47,175 nucleotides of DNA from contig PHDU01000024.1 in assembly GCA_002842755.1 (NCBI GenBank), forward strand, positions 1-47,175, given 5' to 3'. Of the stretch, positions 6,836 to 16,349 are shown piece after piece. The DNA is from Bacteroidetes bacterium HGW-Bacteroidetes-1. GTDB taxonomy: Bacteria > Bacteroidota > Bacteroidia > Bacteroidales > F082. The notes beneath the pieces were generated by a model that saw only the letters and a list, made by a program, of their open reading frames with translations, made no database searches and was not told the DNA's origin. Numbering within the stretch: position 1 is the stretch's first letter; every line of letters starts with the position of its first letter. Made by a program: the position numbers and the translations under genes.

Positions 6836-8809
6836 ATGAAGCTATCCATTGTCATTGTAAACTATAATGTTGAGCATTTTCTGGAACAATGCCTTTATGC
6901 TGTTCGCAAAGCAGTTAAAGACATTGAAGCTGAAGTTTTTGTTGTTGACAACAATTCGGTGGATGGCTCGCTCAGGATGCTCAGGGAGAAATTTCCAGAA
7001 GTTCAACTGATTGCAAATAAGCAAAATACCGGATTCAGCAAAGCTAACAATCAGGCCATTCGTTTGGCAAAAGGAGCCTACATTTTGTTGCTCAATCCGG
7101 ATACTGTAGTGGAAGATAACACCTTTCATAAAGTTTTGAACTTTATGGATGAGCATCCCGATGCCGGAGGCTTAGGCGTGAAAATGGTGGATGGACAGGG
7201 CAAATTTCTTCCGGAATCAAAACGCGGCTTACCCACTCCACTTACTGCTTTCTACAAGATATTCGGATTATCAAAACTTTTTCCACGTTCGAAACGTTTC
7301 GCACGATATCACATGGGGTTTCTGGATAAAGATAAAATTCATGAAATTGATGTTTTAGCAGGTGCGTTTATGCTGTTGCGAAAAGAAACGCTTGATAAGA
7401 CAGGATTGCTCGACGAAGATTTCTTTATGTATGGAGAAGATATTGATCTTTCTTATCGTATTACCCTGGCAGGATATAAAAATTACTACTTTCCCGAAAC
7501 ACGGATCATTCATTACAAGGGTGAAAGCACGAAGAAAAGCAGCGTGAATTATGTTTTTGTTTTCTACAATGCAATGATCATTTTTGCACGAAAACATTTC
7601 AGTCAAAAACGAGCCAAAACATTTGCTTTCCTGATCAATATTGCCATCTATTTCAGAGCTTCTCTTGCAATAATATCGCGATTCACAAAACAAGCAGCAT
7701 TGCCATTTCTCGATGCCATTATGATCTTTTTCGGATTAATATTGATAAAAAAGTATTGGGGAGAGCTTACGATTTATCGGGAGGGAGGAGATTATCCATT
7801 TGAACTTGTTGCCGTTGTTATACCGCTTTATGTCTTTATCTGGCTTCTATCAATCTATCTGAGTGGAGGTTACGATAAGCCCTATAAGCTCGGAAGGGCT
7901 TTACGTGGAAATCTTGCTGGTATCATCATTATTTTAGTTCTTTATGCCCTTTTGCCAGAAAGCTACCGTTTTTCGAGAGTTTTGATTTTTTTGGGGGCTA
8001 TTTGGGTTGCTGCAGTCCTCTCTTTTTGGCGTATAGCAGGGTACTTATTAAAAATAGAAGGATTCGTATTTGGCGGTCATGAAAAGAAGCGCTTCCTTTT
8101 GATTGGGAGTAAGGAAGAGGCCACGCGCGTAGAAGCCATATTGCGCAGTACTGCAATAAAGGCTGACTTTATTGGCATTGTTCTGACCGATGAAAATATA
8201 GCTGATTGCAATGACTGTCTTGGCACAATGCAGCAGGTTCCGGATATAATTACGATATACAAAATAAATGAAATAATTTTTTGCTCGAAAGACATTGCTC
8301 ATCAGACTATTATTGATAAAATGACCGAATGGAATGAAACCGGCATCAATTATAAGATTGCTCCTGAGGACAGCCTTTCTATTATTGGCAGCAACTCAAT
8401 CAATACGCGCGGCGACCTTTATACATTCGACATCAAGGCAATCGACTCTGTAAGAAACAGAAGAAACAAGCGGCTTTTTGATATGATCACTTCTTTGTTG
8501 GTGATTATTCTTTGGCCGTTCATCATGTTTTTTATTCCTAAAGCTCTTAATGCCTTAAGCAATGCTTTCAAAGTTTTTTTTGGAAAATTCTCCTGGATAG
8601 GATATTGCAAGGATGGTGGAATTCAGATGGGAAAACTCCCTTCGATCCGCAACGGAATTCTTTGTCCTGCTGATGTGTTTTCTACTAAAATCAGGGATGA
8701 GGAGCTGTTAAACAGAATAAATCTTCTGTATGCACGTGACTACACTATTTTGAAGGATTTCAACATATTGAGTCGCTCATTCTTTAAAATTGGAAAAGGA
8801 AATACATGA
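6836..8809 (+). CDS. GT2 glycosyltransferase fused to a degenerate sugar-phosphotransferase-like region
   Basis: Residues 1-250 form a family 2 glycosyltransferase: SIVIVNYN at the start, NPDT (87-90) as the nucleotide-sugar/metal site, and MYGEDIDLSYR (198-208). Hydrophobic segments at about 262-304, 324-343, 361-373 and 382-405 follow. After them comes a Rossmann-like stretch beginning KRFLLIGSKEEA (418-429). The C-terminus starts NKRLFDMITSLL (544-555), like the membrane anchor of WcaJ-type polyprenyl-phosphate sugar transferases. It then lacks the usual KFRSM and catalytic Asp-Glu region. It probably acts in surface polysaccharide or glycolipid synthesis at the inner membrane. The second half looks catalytically inactive. 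The acceptor sugar is unknown. Confidence 0.85.
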   Translation: MKLSIVIVNYNVEHFLEQCLYAVRKAVKDIEAEVFVVDNNSVDGSLRMLREKFPEVQLIANKQNTGFSKANNQAIRLAKGAYILLLNPDTVVEDNTFHKVLNFMDEHPDAGGLGVKMVDGQGKFLPESKRGLPTPLTAFYKIFGLSKLFPRSKRFARYHMGFLDKDKIHEIDVLAGAFMLLRKETLDKTGLLDEDFFMYGEDIDLSYRITLAGYKNYYFPETRIIHYKGESTKKSSVNYVFVFYNAMIIFARKHFSQKRAKTFAFLINIAIYFRASLAIISRFTKQAALPFLDAIMIFFGLILIKKYWGELTIYREGGDYPFELVAVVIPLYVFIWLLSIYLSGGYDKPYKLGRALRGNLAGIIIILVLYALLPESYRFSRVLIFLGAIWVAAVLSFWRIAGYLLKIEGFVFGGHEKKRFLLIGSKEEATRVEAILRSTAIKADFIGIVLTDENIADCNDCLGTMQQVPDIITIYKINEIIFCSKDIAHQTIIDKMTEWNETGINYKIAPEDSLSIIGSNSINTRGDLYTFDIKAIDSVRNRRNKRLFDMITSLLVIILWPFIMFFIPKALNALSNAFKVFFGKFSWIGYCKDGGIQMGKLPSIRNGILCPADVFSTKIRDEELLNRINLLYARDYTILKDFNILSRSFFKIGKGNT

Positions 8810-8847
8810 TGTAATTGAATAATTACTGATAAAACTTTAAAAAGGTG

Positions 8848-8855
8848 TAACTTTG
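8848..8855 (+). promoter_or_regulatory. Candidate -7 box for nusB
   Basis: TAACTTTG matches TAnnTTTG, 32 bp before the nusB ATG. Confidence 0.45.
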
Positions 8856-8887
8856 TCGCCTTATAAATCAAAGGTTCATTAACAATT

Positions 8888-9850
8888 ATGCTCAGCAGAA
8901 GGCATCTACGCGTAAAAGTATTACAGGCACTCTACGCTTATTTCCAATCAGGAAACGCGCAAATCGATCAGGGCGAAAACCAGCTCATTCTCAGCATCAA
9001 TAAGTTACATGAGTTATTTATCTACCAACTTTCCTTTTTGATTGAAACTTCCCGTTTTGCCGAAAAAAAACTTGAAGACAACAAAAGCAAACAATTGCCA
9101 ACAGCTGAAGACCTTGACCCTAATCTTCGTTTTGCGAACAACAAAGTTTTAGCGGCAATCAACAACAACCGTGACTTTCAAAAAAAAGAAGCCCTCTATA
9201 AAATCAATTGGTCAGAGGAGCAGGAAATGGTTCGCAAATTTTACAATATATTACGTGAAACAGAAACGTATGAGCGTTATATGAATTCATCCAACAACAG
9301 CTTTGAGGCTGAAAGGAAGTTTGTGATGTTTCTTGTTGATGACCTCTTTGTTGATTTTGAACTGTTGCAATCGTTTTATGAAGAGAAAAGCATATATTTC
9401 GTTGATGACTTTCACCTCGTTTCATACCTTCTTCTAAAGTTCTTAAAGTTCATGGACAAAAGTTTCGATGATGACAAAGAACTTCCTACGATATTTAAGA
9501 CAGAGCACGATGAAACAAACGAAGATTTGATTTTTGTAAAACAACTTTTTCGCAAAACCCTCCTTCAAAGTGAGGAATGGGGTCAAATAATTGCGAATTC
9601 CACCTCTAATTGGGAGCTCGAACGTATTGCCGTGATGGATATGATCATACTTAAAATGGCACTTACAGAGCTTACCGAGTTTAATTCAATCCCAATTAAA
9701 GTCACATTAAACGAGTATATCGACATTTCGAAGTATTTCAGTACAGCCCGAAGTAAGATCTTTGTAAATGGTATCCTTGATAAGCTGATTGCTGACTTCA
9801 AGGAAACTGGCAGGATTACCAAAACAGGAAGAGGATTGCTCGACAATTAA
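8888..9850 (+). CDS. nusB: Transcription antitermination factor NusB (long Bacteroidetes form)
   Basis: It begins MLSRRHLRVKVLQALYAYFQ, the typical NusB N-terminus, and ends with the conserved helical core ELERIAVMDMIILKMALTEL and a GILDKL motif. NusB binds boxA RNA with S10 and takes part in rRNA antitermination. The 320-aa length is about twice that of E. coli NusB. The extra material is a central helical insertion (about residues 50-230), which is usual in Bacteroidetes. The ATG at 8888 follows a good -7 box. The gene is likely monocistronic or read with lysC, which starts 78 bp downstream behind its own -7 box. Confidence 0.93.
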   Translation: MLSRRHLRVKVLQALYAYFQSGNAQIDQGENQLILSINKLHELFIYQLSFLIETSRFAEKKLEDNKSKQLPTAEDLDPNLRFANNKVLAAINNNRDFQKKEALYKINWSEEQEMVRKFYNILRETETYERYMNSSNNSFEAERKFVMFLVDDLFVDFELLQSFYEEKSIYFVDDFHLVSYLLLKFLKFMDKSFDDDKELPTIFKTEHDETNEDLIFVKQLFRKTLLQSEEWGQIIANSTSNWELERIAVMDMIILKMALTELTEFNSIPIKVTLNEYIDISKYFSTARSKIFVNGILDKLIADFKETGRITKTGRGLLDN

Positions 9851-9892
9851 CAGGCTGAAATATTTTCTTTTCATTAAACGTCGAAATGCTTC

Positions 9893-9900
9893 TATCTTTG
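9893..9900 (+). promoter_or_regulatory. Candidate -7 box for lysC-lysA
   Basis: TATCTTTG matches TAnnTTTG, 28 bp before the lysC ATG. Confidence 0.45.
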
Positions 9901-9928
9901 CCGCCCAAAATACAGAAGCTCCTGAACT

Positions 9929-11271
9929 ATGTCACATCTTATCATGAAATTTGGCGGAACATCCGTTGGAAGTCCCGAACGTATAAAAGCTCTTGTTGAA
10001 CTGATTGGCGATGCCCGCCCTAAAATTGTTGTACTTTCGGCCATGGTAGGCACCACAAATTCTTTGGTCGAAATTGCCAATTTGCTTTATGCAAACGATA
10101 ATGCAAAAGGGCTAATACGCATCAATGCACTTGAAAAAGCTATCTTGAAGTTGTCAACTCACTTTTTCATCATAAAGAAACCAAAAGCAAAGGCCAAGAG
10201 TTAATCCACAATCATTTTGCCTATCTAAGAAGTTTCACACTTGACCTTTTCACTGTTCACGAAGAAAAAGCAGTGCTTGCTCAGGGCGAACTGATTTCTA
10301 CAGCTTTGCTTCATTATTTTCTGATTGAAGCAGGCATTGATTCTGCTATCGTTCCGGCGTTGGATTTCATGCGGCTTAACAACGAGGAAGAACCTGACTA
10401 CGTTTTCATTGAAAAACATCTTAAAAATATTCTCAAACAACATTCTGACCAGAAAATTCTTATTACGCAAGGATACATTTGCAGAAATGCGTTTGGGGAA
10501 ATTGACAACCTTAAACGTGGGGGAAGTGACTTTACAGCAACCATTATCGGGGCTGTATTGCAATCAGATGAAATACAAATCTGGACCGATATTGATGGCA
10601 TGCACAACAACGACCCACGTATTGTCCAGCCTACTTTTCCAATAACTCAGCTATCCTACAATGAAGCTGCTGAACTGGCATATTTTGGAGCACGGATTCT
10701 TCATCCAACCTGTGTGCTTCCTGCACAAAATAAACAAGTACCCATCCGACTCCTTAATACGATGCACCCCGAAGCCAAAGGAACAATTATTTCAGAAAAA
10801 GGAAGTGGCCAAAATGTGACTGCTATTGCAGCAAAAGATGGCATTACTGTTCTCAATATTCGATCAGGCAGAATGCTTCTTGCCTATGGTTTTCTTAGGT
10901 CTGTTTTTGAAGTATTTGAACGGTACAGAACTCCAATCGATATGATTACTACTTCGGAGGTGGCTGTCTCAATAACCATCGATAGTGATATATTTCTTGA
11001 CCAGATAGTTATGGAACTTAAAGCTTTTGGCAATGTTCAGACGGAGCAAAATCAAACCATCGTATGCGTTGTAGGTGATTTTTCCAGAAACAAACAGGAT
11101 CAGGCTTTTCGTATTCTCGATGCCCTGAAAGAAATTCCATTGCGCATGATTTCTTATGGAGGAAGTGAATACAATGTTTCAGTACTTATGGAGAGTAGAT
11201 TTAAAAAAACAGCTCTGAAAAGCTTGAATGAAGCGCTCTTTATTAACCCTTCAAAAGAGCTTTTGCTGTGA
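9929..11271 (+). CDS. lysC: Aspartate kinase, interrupted by an apparent one-base frameshift
   Basis: Aspartate kinase phosphorylates aspartate in the first step of the lysine/threonine/methionine pathway. The first part (9929-10204) starts MSHLIMKFGGTSVGSPERI with the KFGGTSV phosphate-binding motif, then runs out of frame to a stop. The rest continues in the -1 frame from about 10141 to 11271. It contains TQGYICRN, the FTATIIGAVL and WTDIDGMHNNDPR substrate-site motifs, and C-terminal ACT-type regulatory repeats. Adding one base to the A run at 10134-10138 joins both parts into an uninterrupted kinase of normal length. Its stop overlaps the lysA start. This is either a sequencing/assembly indel or a recent mutation. 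Confidence 0.85.
10134..10138 (+). other. Frameshift site in lysC (A5 run)
   Basis: Reading GAA AAA GCT leads to an early stop at 10202-10204. Inserting one A gives Glu-Lys-Ser-Tyr-Leu-Glu and continues in the downstream frame with family-like sequence. A homopolymer is where sequencing indels are most common. Confidence 0.75.
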
Positions 11272-12440
11272 ACAACCAGGATATTTCTGTTATAAGAGAG
11301 CTTGTTGCAGGAGGTACTCCAACTCCATTTTACTATTACAACATGGAATTACTCCGGAAAACACTTCAGGAAATTCAGCAGCAAGCATTAAAATATGGTT
11401 TTGAGGTTCATTACGCACTGAAAGCCAACAGCAATGATCGTATTTTACAAAAAATACTTCCCTATTTGAGCGGTGCTGATTGTGTAAGCGGAAATGAGAT
11501 TAAGAAGGCCATTGAAAACGGTTTTAAAGCAGAAAAAATCGCATTTGCAGGCGTTGGAAAAAGTGACCGTGAAATTGATATTGCTATAGATGAAGATATT
11601 TTTTGTTTCAACTGCGAGTCAATTCAGGAACTGGAAGTCATAAACGAGCGAGCTTTTTTAAAACAAAAAATTGTTCGCATTGCCTTACGCATGAACCCCG
11701 GCATTAATGCAAATACGCATCATTATATTACAACCGGGCTGGAAGAAAATAAGTTTGGCATCAACAGATGGGAACTAGACAAAGTAATGCTGACACTGCA
11801 AAAACTACCTAACCTGAAACTGACGGGTATTCATTTTCATATCGGTTCGCAAATTACTGACTTAATGCCATTTCGTTCTTTATGCCTAAAAGTGAATGAA
11901 ATACAAGAATGGTTCGACAATCAACATATAAACCTTGAGCACATCAATGTAGGAGGAGGTTTAGGAGTAAATTATGAACAGCCTGATGTTGAAAACATAC
12001 CCGATTTTGCTGCATATTTTAAGTTGTTCCATGATTTCATTTATTTGAAACCAAATCAAAAATTACATTTCGAGTTAGGACGATCCGTGGTCGCACAGTG
12101 TGGGAGTTTAATCTCTAAAGTACTATATGTCAAAGAAGGCATCAAAACCAACTTTGTGATACTTGATGCCGGCATGACCGAACTCATCCGACCGGCGTTG
12201 TACCAATCTTATCATAAAATTGAGAATCTTAGTGTACCACCAGACGAAAATGGATTCGCTTACGATGTGGTAGGTCCTATTTGTGAATCTTCCGATTGCT
12301 TTGGAAAAGCGGTTTCACTTCCCTTAACGAAACGCGGTGATATAATTGCCATTCGTTCAACCGGAGCATACGGGGAAGTGATGGCATCTCAATATAATCT
12401 GAGAGACCTGGCACCATCCTTTTTCTCAGATGATCTTTAG
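11268..12440 (+). CDS. lysA: Diaminopimelate decarboxylase
   Basis: This is a fold-type III PLP enzyme that converts meso-diaminopimelate to lysine, the last step of lysine synthesis, 390 aa. The PLP lysine lies in VHYALKANSN (about residues 45-54). HFHIGSQI, GGGLGVNYE and the phosphate-binding ELGRSVVA are present, as is the CESSDCFG motif that supplies the active-site Cys across the dimer. The C-terminal GAYGEVMASQYN is complete. It starts with GTG at 11268, overlapping the lysC stop by 4 bp, which suggests translational coupling. The pair makes a dedicated lysine operon. Confidence 0.95.
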   Translation: MNNQDISVIRELVAGGTPTPFYYYNMELLRKTLQEIQQQALKYGFEVHYALKANSNDRILQKILPYLSGADCVSGNEIKKAIENGFKAEKIAFAGVGKSDREIDIAIDEDIFCFNCESIQELEVINERAFLKQKIVRIALRMNPGINANTHHYITTGLEENKFGINRWELDKVMLTLQKLPNLKLTGIHFHIGSQITDLMPFRSLCLKVNEIQEWFDNQHINLEHINVGGGLGVNYEQPDVENIPDFAAYFKLFHDFIYLKPNQKLHFELGRSVVAQCGSLISKVLYVKEGIKTNFVILDAGMTELIRPALYQSYHKIENLSVPPDENGFAYDVVGPICESSDCFGKAVSLPLTKRGDIIAIRSTGAYGEVMASQYNLRDLAPSFFSDDL

Positions 12441-12506
12441 TAAATGCAAGGCATTGAAACGACCAATCAATTTCTTGATTGATAGCATTCTTCAAAATCT
12501 AAAAAA
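12441..12506. other. Convergent intergenic gap between lysA and hisIE
   Basis: The gap contains an AT-rich dyad, ATCAAT-N6-ATTGAT (12466-12483). CTAAAAA/TTTTTAG arms (12499-12505 and 12511-12517) reach into the hisIE stop. Either could aid bidirectional termination, but neither is a classical GC stem with a T tract. Confidence 0.3.
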
Positions 12507-13112
12507 TCAGTTTTTAGGCATAGTATGACGCGACATCAGTTCATCACTGATTTCTTGTAACTTAACACCTTTTGCACGAAGCAGTATGAGAAGGTGGTAC
12601 ATCAGGTCAGCCACCTCTTCACGAAACCTTACCTTGTCGTCATTTTTTGAAGCAATGACTACTTCAATGGCTTCTTCCCCAACTTTTTGTGCAACGCGGT
12701 CAAGACTACTCGATAAAAGTTTTTTTGTATACGATTTTTCATCTTCTGACAAGGCTCTGTTTTCGATTACTTTTTCTAAGTAATTTAGAAAAAGATGATT
12801 GTTATTCTCAAAGCCAAAGCAGCTGTCTGTTCCTGTATGACAAACAGGGCCTGTTGGCTCGGATAGAATAAGCAAACAATCCTGATCACAATCGAATAGA
12901 ATCTCTTTTACTTTAAGGAAGTTCCCTGACGATTCACCCTTTGTCCACAGTCTGTTTTTCGACCTGCTAAAGAAGCAAACAAGACCTTCATCTTCAGTTT
13001 TCTTCAAAGATTCTTTACTCATATAGCCAAGCATCAGCACATTAAGCGTTTCTGCATCCTGAATGATAGCAGGTAACAATCCATTGGATTTTTCAAAATC
13101 TGGTGTTTTCAT
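12507..13112 (-). CDS. hisIE: Bifunctional phosphoribosyl-AMP cyclohydrolase / phosphoribosyl-ATP pyrophosphatase
   Basis: This is a fusion of HisI (N-terminal) and HisE (C-terminal), steps 3 and 2 of histidine synthesis, 201 aa. HisI shows [20 protein letters not shown] and the metal-site DCDQDCLL and CHTGTDSCF cysteines. HisE shows the helical [12 protein letters not shown] and [14 protein letters not shown] with acidic metal ligands. Its ATG overlaps the hisF stop (ATGA). It is the last gene of the operon. The fusion is common in Enterobacteria and Bacteroidetes. Confidence 0.96.
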   Translation of the reverse strand: MKTPDFEKSNGLLPAIIQDAETLNVLMLGYMSKESLKKTEDEGLVCFFSRSKNRLWTKGESSGNFLKVKEILFDCDQDCLLILSEPTGPVCHTGTDSCFGFENNNHLFLNYLEKVIENRALSEDEKSYTKKLLSSSLDRVAQKVGEEAIEVVIASKNDDKVRFREEVADLMYHLLILLRAKGVKLQEISDELMSRHTMPKN

Positions 13113-13861
13113 CTTATAATAATATTTTGATTTTTAAGAAAATGTTTCAATTCTGAGATACCAATAAGCCCGTAATGAAATACTGAAGCTGCCAATGCCG
13201 CATCTGCATTTCCAAGCAAAAACGCATCTGCAAAATGCGCTTTCGACCCTGCTCCTCCAGAGGCTATGACAGGGATATTTACTATTTCGGATAATTTTTT
13301 AAGAGCATTATTGGCGAATCCATTTTTAGTTCCATCATGGTTCATGGAAGTAAATAAAAGCTCCCCCGCCCCATGATTTTCAGCGGTCTTTGCCCAATCA
13401 AAGAGATTTCTTTCGGTTTGAATCCTGCCACCATTAAGATAAACACTCCAGATGTCGCTTTCAAGTTTAGCATCAATTGCGATCACAACACATTGTGAAC
13501 CAAATCGTTCAGCAATATCAGAGATAAGCTTTGGGTTTTTCAGTGCAGCAGAATTGAGGCTCACCTTATCAGCTCCTGCCTGAAGCAGCGCTGCAGCATC
13601 ACTTACTGAACCTACACCACCCCCAACTGTGAATGGGATATTTACTTCTCTGGCAACTTTCAGAACCAGTTCTGTCATTGTTTTTCTCTTCTCATAACTC
13701 GCCGTAATATCCAGAAATAATAATTCATCTGCGCCTTCAGCTGCATAACGCGCCGCCAATTCGATGGGGTCGCCAGCATCCGTCAGTTCGATGAAATTGA
13801 CACCTTTAACAGTACGGCCATCTCTCACATCAAGACAAGGTATTATCCTTTTAGCGAGCAT
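13109..13861 (-). CDS. hisF: Imidazole glycerol phosphate synthase, cyclase subunit
   Basis: This TIM-barrel cyclase takes ammonia from HisH and makes imidazole glycerol phosphate and AICAR, 250 aa. [12 protein letters not shown] carries the catalytic Asp11. The second catalytic Asp lies in the [10 protein letters not shown] region. VGGGVGSV and IASGGAG are the phosphate-binding loops. It overlaps the hisA end by 11 bp and the hisIE start by 4 bp. Confidence 0.97.
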   Translation of the reverse strand: MLAKRIIPCLDVRDGRTVKGVNFIELTDAGDPIELAARYAAEGADELLFLDITASYEKRKTMTELVLKVAREVNIPFTVGGGVGSVSDAAALLQAGADKVSLNSAALKNPKLISDIAERFGSQCVVIAIDAKLESDIWSVYLNGGRIQTERNLFDWAKTAENHGAGELLFTSMNHDGTKNGFANNALKKLSEIVNIPVIASGGAGSKAHFADAFLLGNADAALAASVFHYGLIGISELKHFLKNQNIIIR

Positions 13862-14588
13862 GATCGTAACCGTTTTGCATTATTTCTTCCAATGAAATTC
13901 TTCCTTCATAAATTGCCTTTCCAACAACTACTGCCTCTACCCCATTTTCATTCAGCGTTTTAATATCTGCTATAGAAGAGACTCCCCCACTCGCCACTAT
14001 CCGAAGCGTTGGAAACTGTTCCTTTAGTTTTGAGTACAGCTCAACAGCCGGGCCGTTTAGCATCCCATCACGGTTGATATCTGTTGCTATAATTTCAAGA
14101 AGTCCAAAAGGCAAAAAACGATCAATCAATGTTTTTATTCCGACTTCAGATCCCTCCTGCCAGCCTGAAACCATAACTTTATCGTTCAAAACATCTGCTG
14201 AAAGTACAATCTGCTCACCTCCATACTTTAAAAGGCATCGCTCCATCAAATAAGGTTTGCGTAGAGCTACAGTTCCCATTATTACTTTTTTTATTCCCGA
14301 TTTAAAGGCACTTTCAACAGCTTCTTCCGTTTGAATTCCTCCCCCTGACTGAACTGTTACTCCTGAAGCTGCTATGATTTTTTCAATTAGGCTTAATTGA
14401 AGAGGTGCACCAAAACGCGCTCCGTCCAGATCAACGATATGAAGGTGCCTGCATCCTGCTTCAGCAAATCTTAAAGCAACTTCCAAAGGATTGGCATCAT
14501 ATACTTTTTTACGCTCAAATCGACCTTGTTCCAATCGAACACATTGTCCGCCAATTAGATCAATGGCCGGTATTATTTCTATCATCAT
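13851..14588 (-). CDS. hisA: ProFAR isomerase
   Basis: This TIM-barrel isomerase opens the ribose of ProFAR, step 4 of the pathway, 245 aa. [14 protein letters not shown] carries the catalytic Asp10, and [10 protein letters not shown] (about 168-177) supplies the second Asp. SGGGI and VASGGVSS are the phosphate loops. Translation may start at the second Met (14585). It overlaps hisF by 11 bp and follows hisH after 27 bp. Confidence 0.96.
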   Translation of the reverse strand: MMIEIIPAIDLIGGQCVRLEQGRFERKKVYDANPLEVALRFAEAGCRHLHIVDLDGARFGAPLQLSLIEKIIAASGVTVQSGGGIQTEEAVESAFKSGIKKVIMGTVALRKPYLMERCLLKYGGEQIVLSADVLNDKVMVSGWQEGSEVGIKTLIDRFLPFGLLEIIATDINRDGMLNGPAVELYSKLKEQFPTLRIVASGGVSSIADIKTLNENGVEAVVVGKAIYEGRISLEEIMQNGYDHAR

Positions 14589-14615
14589 TTCATTTAAAAT
14601 TTAGCCATAAGTAAA

Positions 14616-15236
14616 TCATGCCATTGTTTCTCCTTTCTTTGAAAACATTTCTTCATCGAATAAAAAATGTTCCAAAAAAACCGAACCTCCAGCTCCACTT
14701 TTTTCCGGATGAAACTGGCAGCCAATAAAGTTATCCTGACGCATCACTGCACTAAAATCATTGATGTACTCTGTTAATCCAACCGTTTGTACTCCGGTTT
14801 CGGCATAGTATCCATGTACAAAATAGTACCATTCCATCGATGGAATAACCTCATTAAAAGGATTTTTATACCACATCACCTTATTCCAACCCATGTGAGG
14901 AACTTTTAGTAATGGCTTAAACTTAATCACGCTTGTGTCGAAGATTCCAAGGCCATTCACATTCCCTTCTTCGGTTTGGTTACACATCAACTGCATCCCA
15001 AGACATATACCTAAAAAGGGTTGTCTGAGTTTGGGTATCAACGTATCCAATCCATATTTTTTTAGCTGAAGCATGGCATAAGAGGCATGACCCACACCGG
15101 GAAATATTACTCTTTCGGCAGCTAAAATTTTATCGCCACTATTTGTAATTTCAAGGTCTGTCTCACCTAAGCGTTCCAATGCAAAAGCAAGGCTTCTGAT
15201 GTTTCCTGCTCCGTAATCGATAATTGCTATTTTCAT
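14616..15236 (-). CDS. hisH: Imidazole glycerol phosphate synthase, glutaminase subunit
   Basis: This class I glutamine amidotransferase feeds ammonia to HisF, 206 aa. The nucleophile is Cys78 in FLGICLGMQ. The His176/Glu178 pair is in CQFHPEKSG, and the oxyanion strand is PGVGHASYAM. Its start abuts the hisB stop, and hisA follows 27 bp after its stop. All catalytic residues are present. Confidence 0.96.
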   Translation of the reverse strand: MKIAIIDYGAGNIRSLAFALERLGETDLEITNSGDKILAAERVIFPGVGHASYAMLQLKKYGLDTLIPKLRQPFLGICLGMQLMCNQTEEGNVNGLGIFDTSVIKFKPLLKVPHMGWNKVMWYKNPFNEVIPSMEWYYFVHGYYAETGVQTVGLTEYINDFSAVMRQDNFIGCQFHPEKSGAGGSVFLEHFLFDEEMFSKKGETMA

Positions 15237-16349
15237 TTATAACATCCCCTTTGTTGATGGCAATACCTCTGAATGGAAATCACGTTTCACAGCCATTCTC
15301 AAAGCTCTTGCAAAGGCCTTGAAAACAGCTTCAATGGTATGATGGGCATCTTCTCCTTTTGCCTTTATATGTAAATTTATTTTTGCAGCATCGGTAAATG
15401 AACGGAAAAAATGTTCAAATAAACCTATCGGGATTCCACCTACCTGGGTGTCATTACACTTTACCTTCCACTTAAAATACGACCTACCTCCCAGATCGAG
15501 AAGTACCTGCGCCTTTGCATCATCCATCGGGAGAGCGAACCCATAGCGCTGAATGCCAGTCTTTCTACCAATACAATCACCAAAGATTTCACCCAAAAGC
15601 AGCGCTGTATCTTCGATGGTATGATGAATGTCAACATGAAGATCACCTTTCGCAAGAATGTCAATATCAAAGCCTCCATGGCGAATAATTTGCGCTAACA
15701 TGTGATCAAAAAATCCTATGCCTGTTGAAATACTGCCTTGTCCGGTGCCATCGAGATTCAACCCTATGTGTATTGAAGTCTCGTTGGTAATTCGTAACAT
15801 CTTACTGCGACGATCCAATGCTTTCAGATAGTCATAAACATCTTTCCATGATTCAGTTTGCAGCGGCGTGATCGGTTGAAGTGAAGAAGGAAGTTCCATA
15901 TTATTACTAAATAAAACTGCCTTCGTACCCATATTCTGACCAAGCATTACATCAGTAAGCCGATCGCCAATAACAAATGAATTTTCCAGATCATAGCCTC
16001 CCTTCATGAATTTCTTCAGCATTGCTGTCCCCGGCTTTCTCGTAGGAAGATTTTCATGTTCATAAGACCTGTCGATACAAACATCTTCAAACACTATTAA
16101 CTCGTTTTCAAAAATCTTAAGCATTTTATTGTGAACAGGCCAAAACGTGCTCTCCGGATAGGCAGATGTTCCCAATCCGTCCTGATTGGTAACCATTACC
16201 AATAAATAATCAAGTTCTGAAACAATCTTTCTAAGGTAATAAATGACCTGTGGAATGAACTCAAACTTATCAAAACTATCCACCTGCCAGTCTACTTCCG
16301 GTTCGTGAATCAAGGTGCCATCGCGATCGATGAAGAGAATTTTTTTCAT
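15237..16349 (-). CDS. hisB: Bifunctional histidinol-phosphatase / imidazoleglycerol-phosphate dehydratase
   Basis: This is an E. coli-type HisNB fusion of 370 aa. Residues 1-165 are a HAD phosphatase with FIDRDGTLI (Asp8, Asp10), TNQDGLG and a VIGDRLTDV motif. From about residue 180 the dehydratase shows FFDHML, HHTIEDTA, FEHFFRS and DAHHTIEAVFKAF, the paired His motifs that bind two Mn ions. It overlaps the hisC stop by 4 bp (ATGA). The fused form is known from Gammaproteobacteria, Campylobacter and Bacteroidetes and has been discussed as a product of gene fusion followed by transfer. Confidence 0.97.
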   Translation of the reverse strand: MKKILFIDRDGTLIHEPEVDWQVDSFDKFEFIPQVIYYLRKIVSELDYLLVMVTNQDGLGTSAYPESTFWPVHNKMLKIFENELIVFEDVCIDRSYEHENLPTRKPGTAMLKKFMKGGYDLENSFVIGDRLTDVMLGQNMGTKAVLFSNNMELPSSLQPITPLQTESWKDVYDYLKALDRRSKMLRITNETSIHIGLNLDGTGQGSISTGIGFFDHMLAQIIRHGGFDIDILAKGDLHVDIHHTIEDTALLLGEIFGDCIGRKTGIQRYGFALPMDDAKAQVLLDLGGRSYFKWKVKCNDTQVGGIPIGLFEHFFRSFTDAAKINLHIKAKGEDAHHTIEAVFKAFARALRMAVKRDFHSEVLPSTKGML

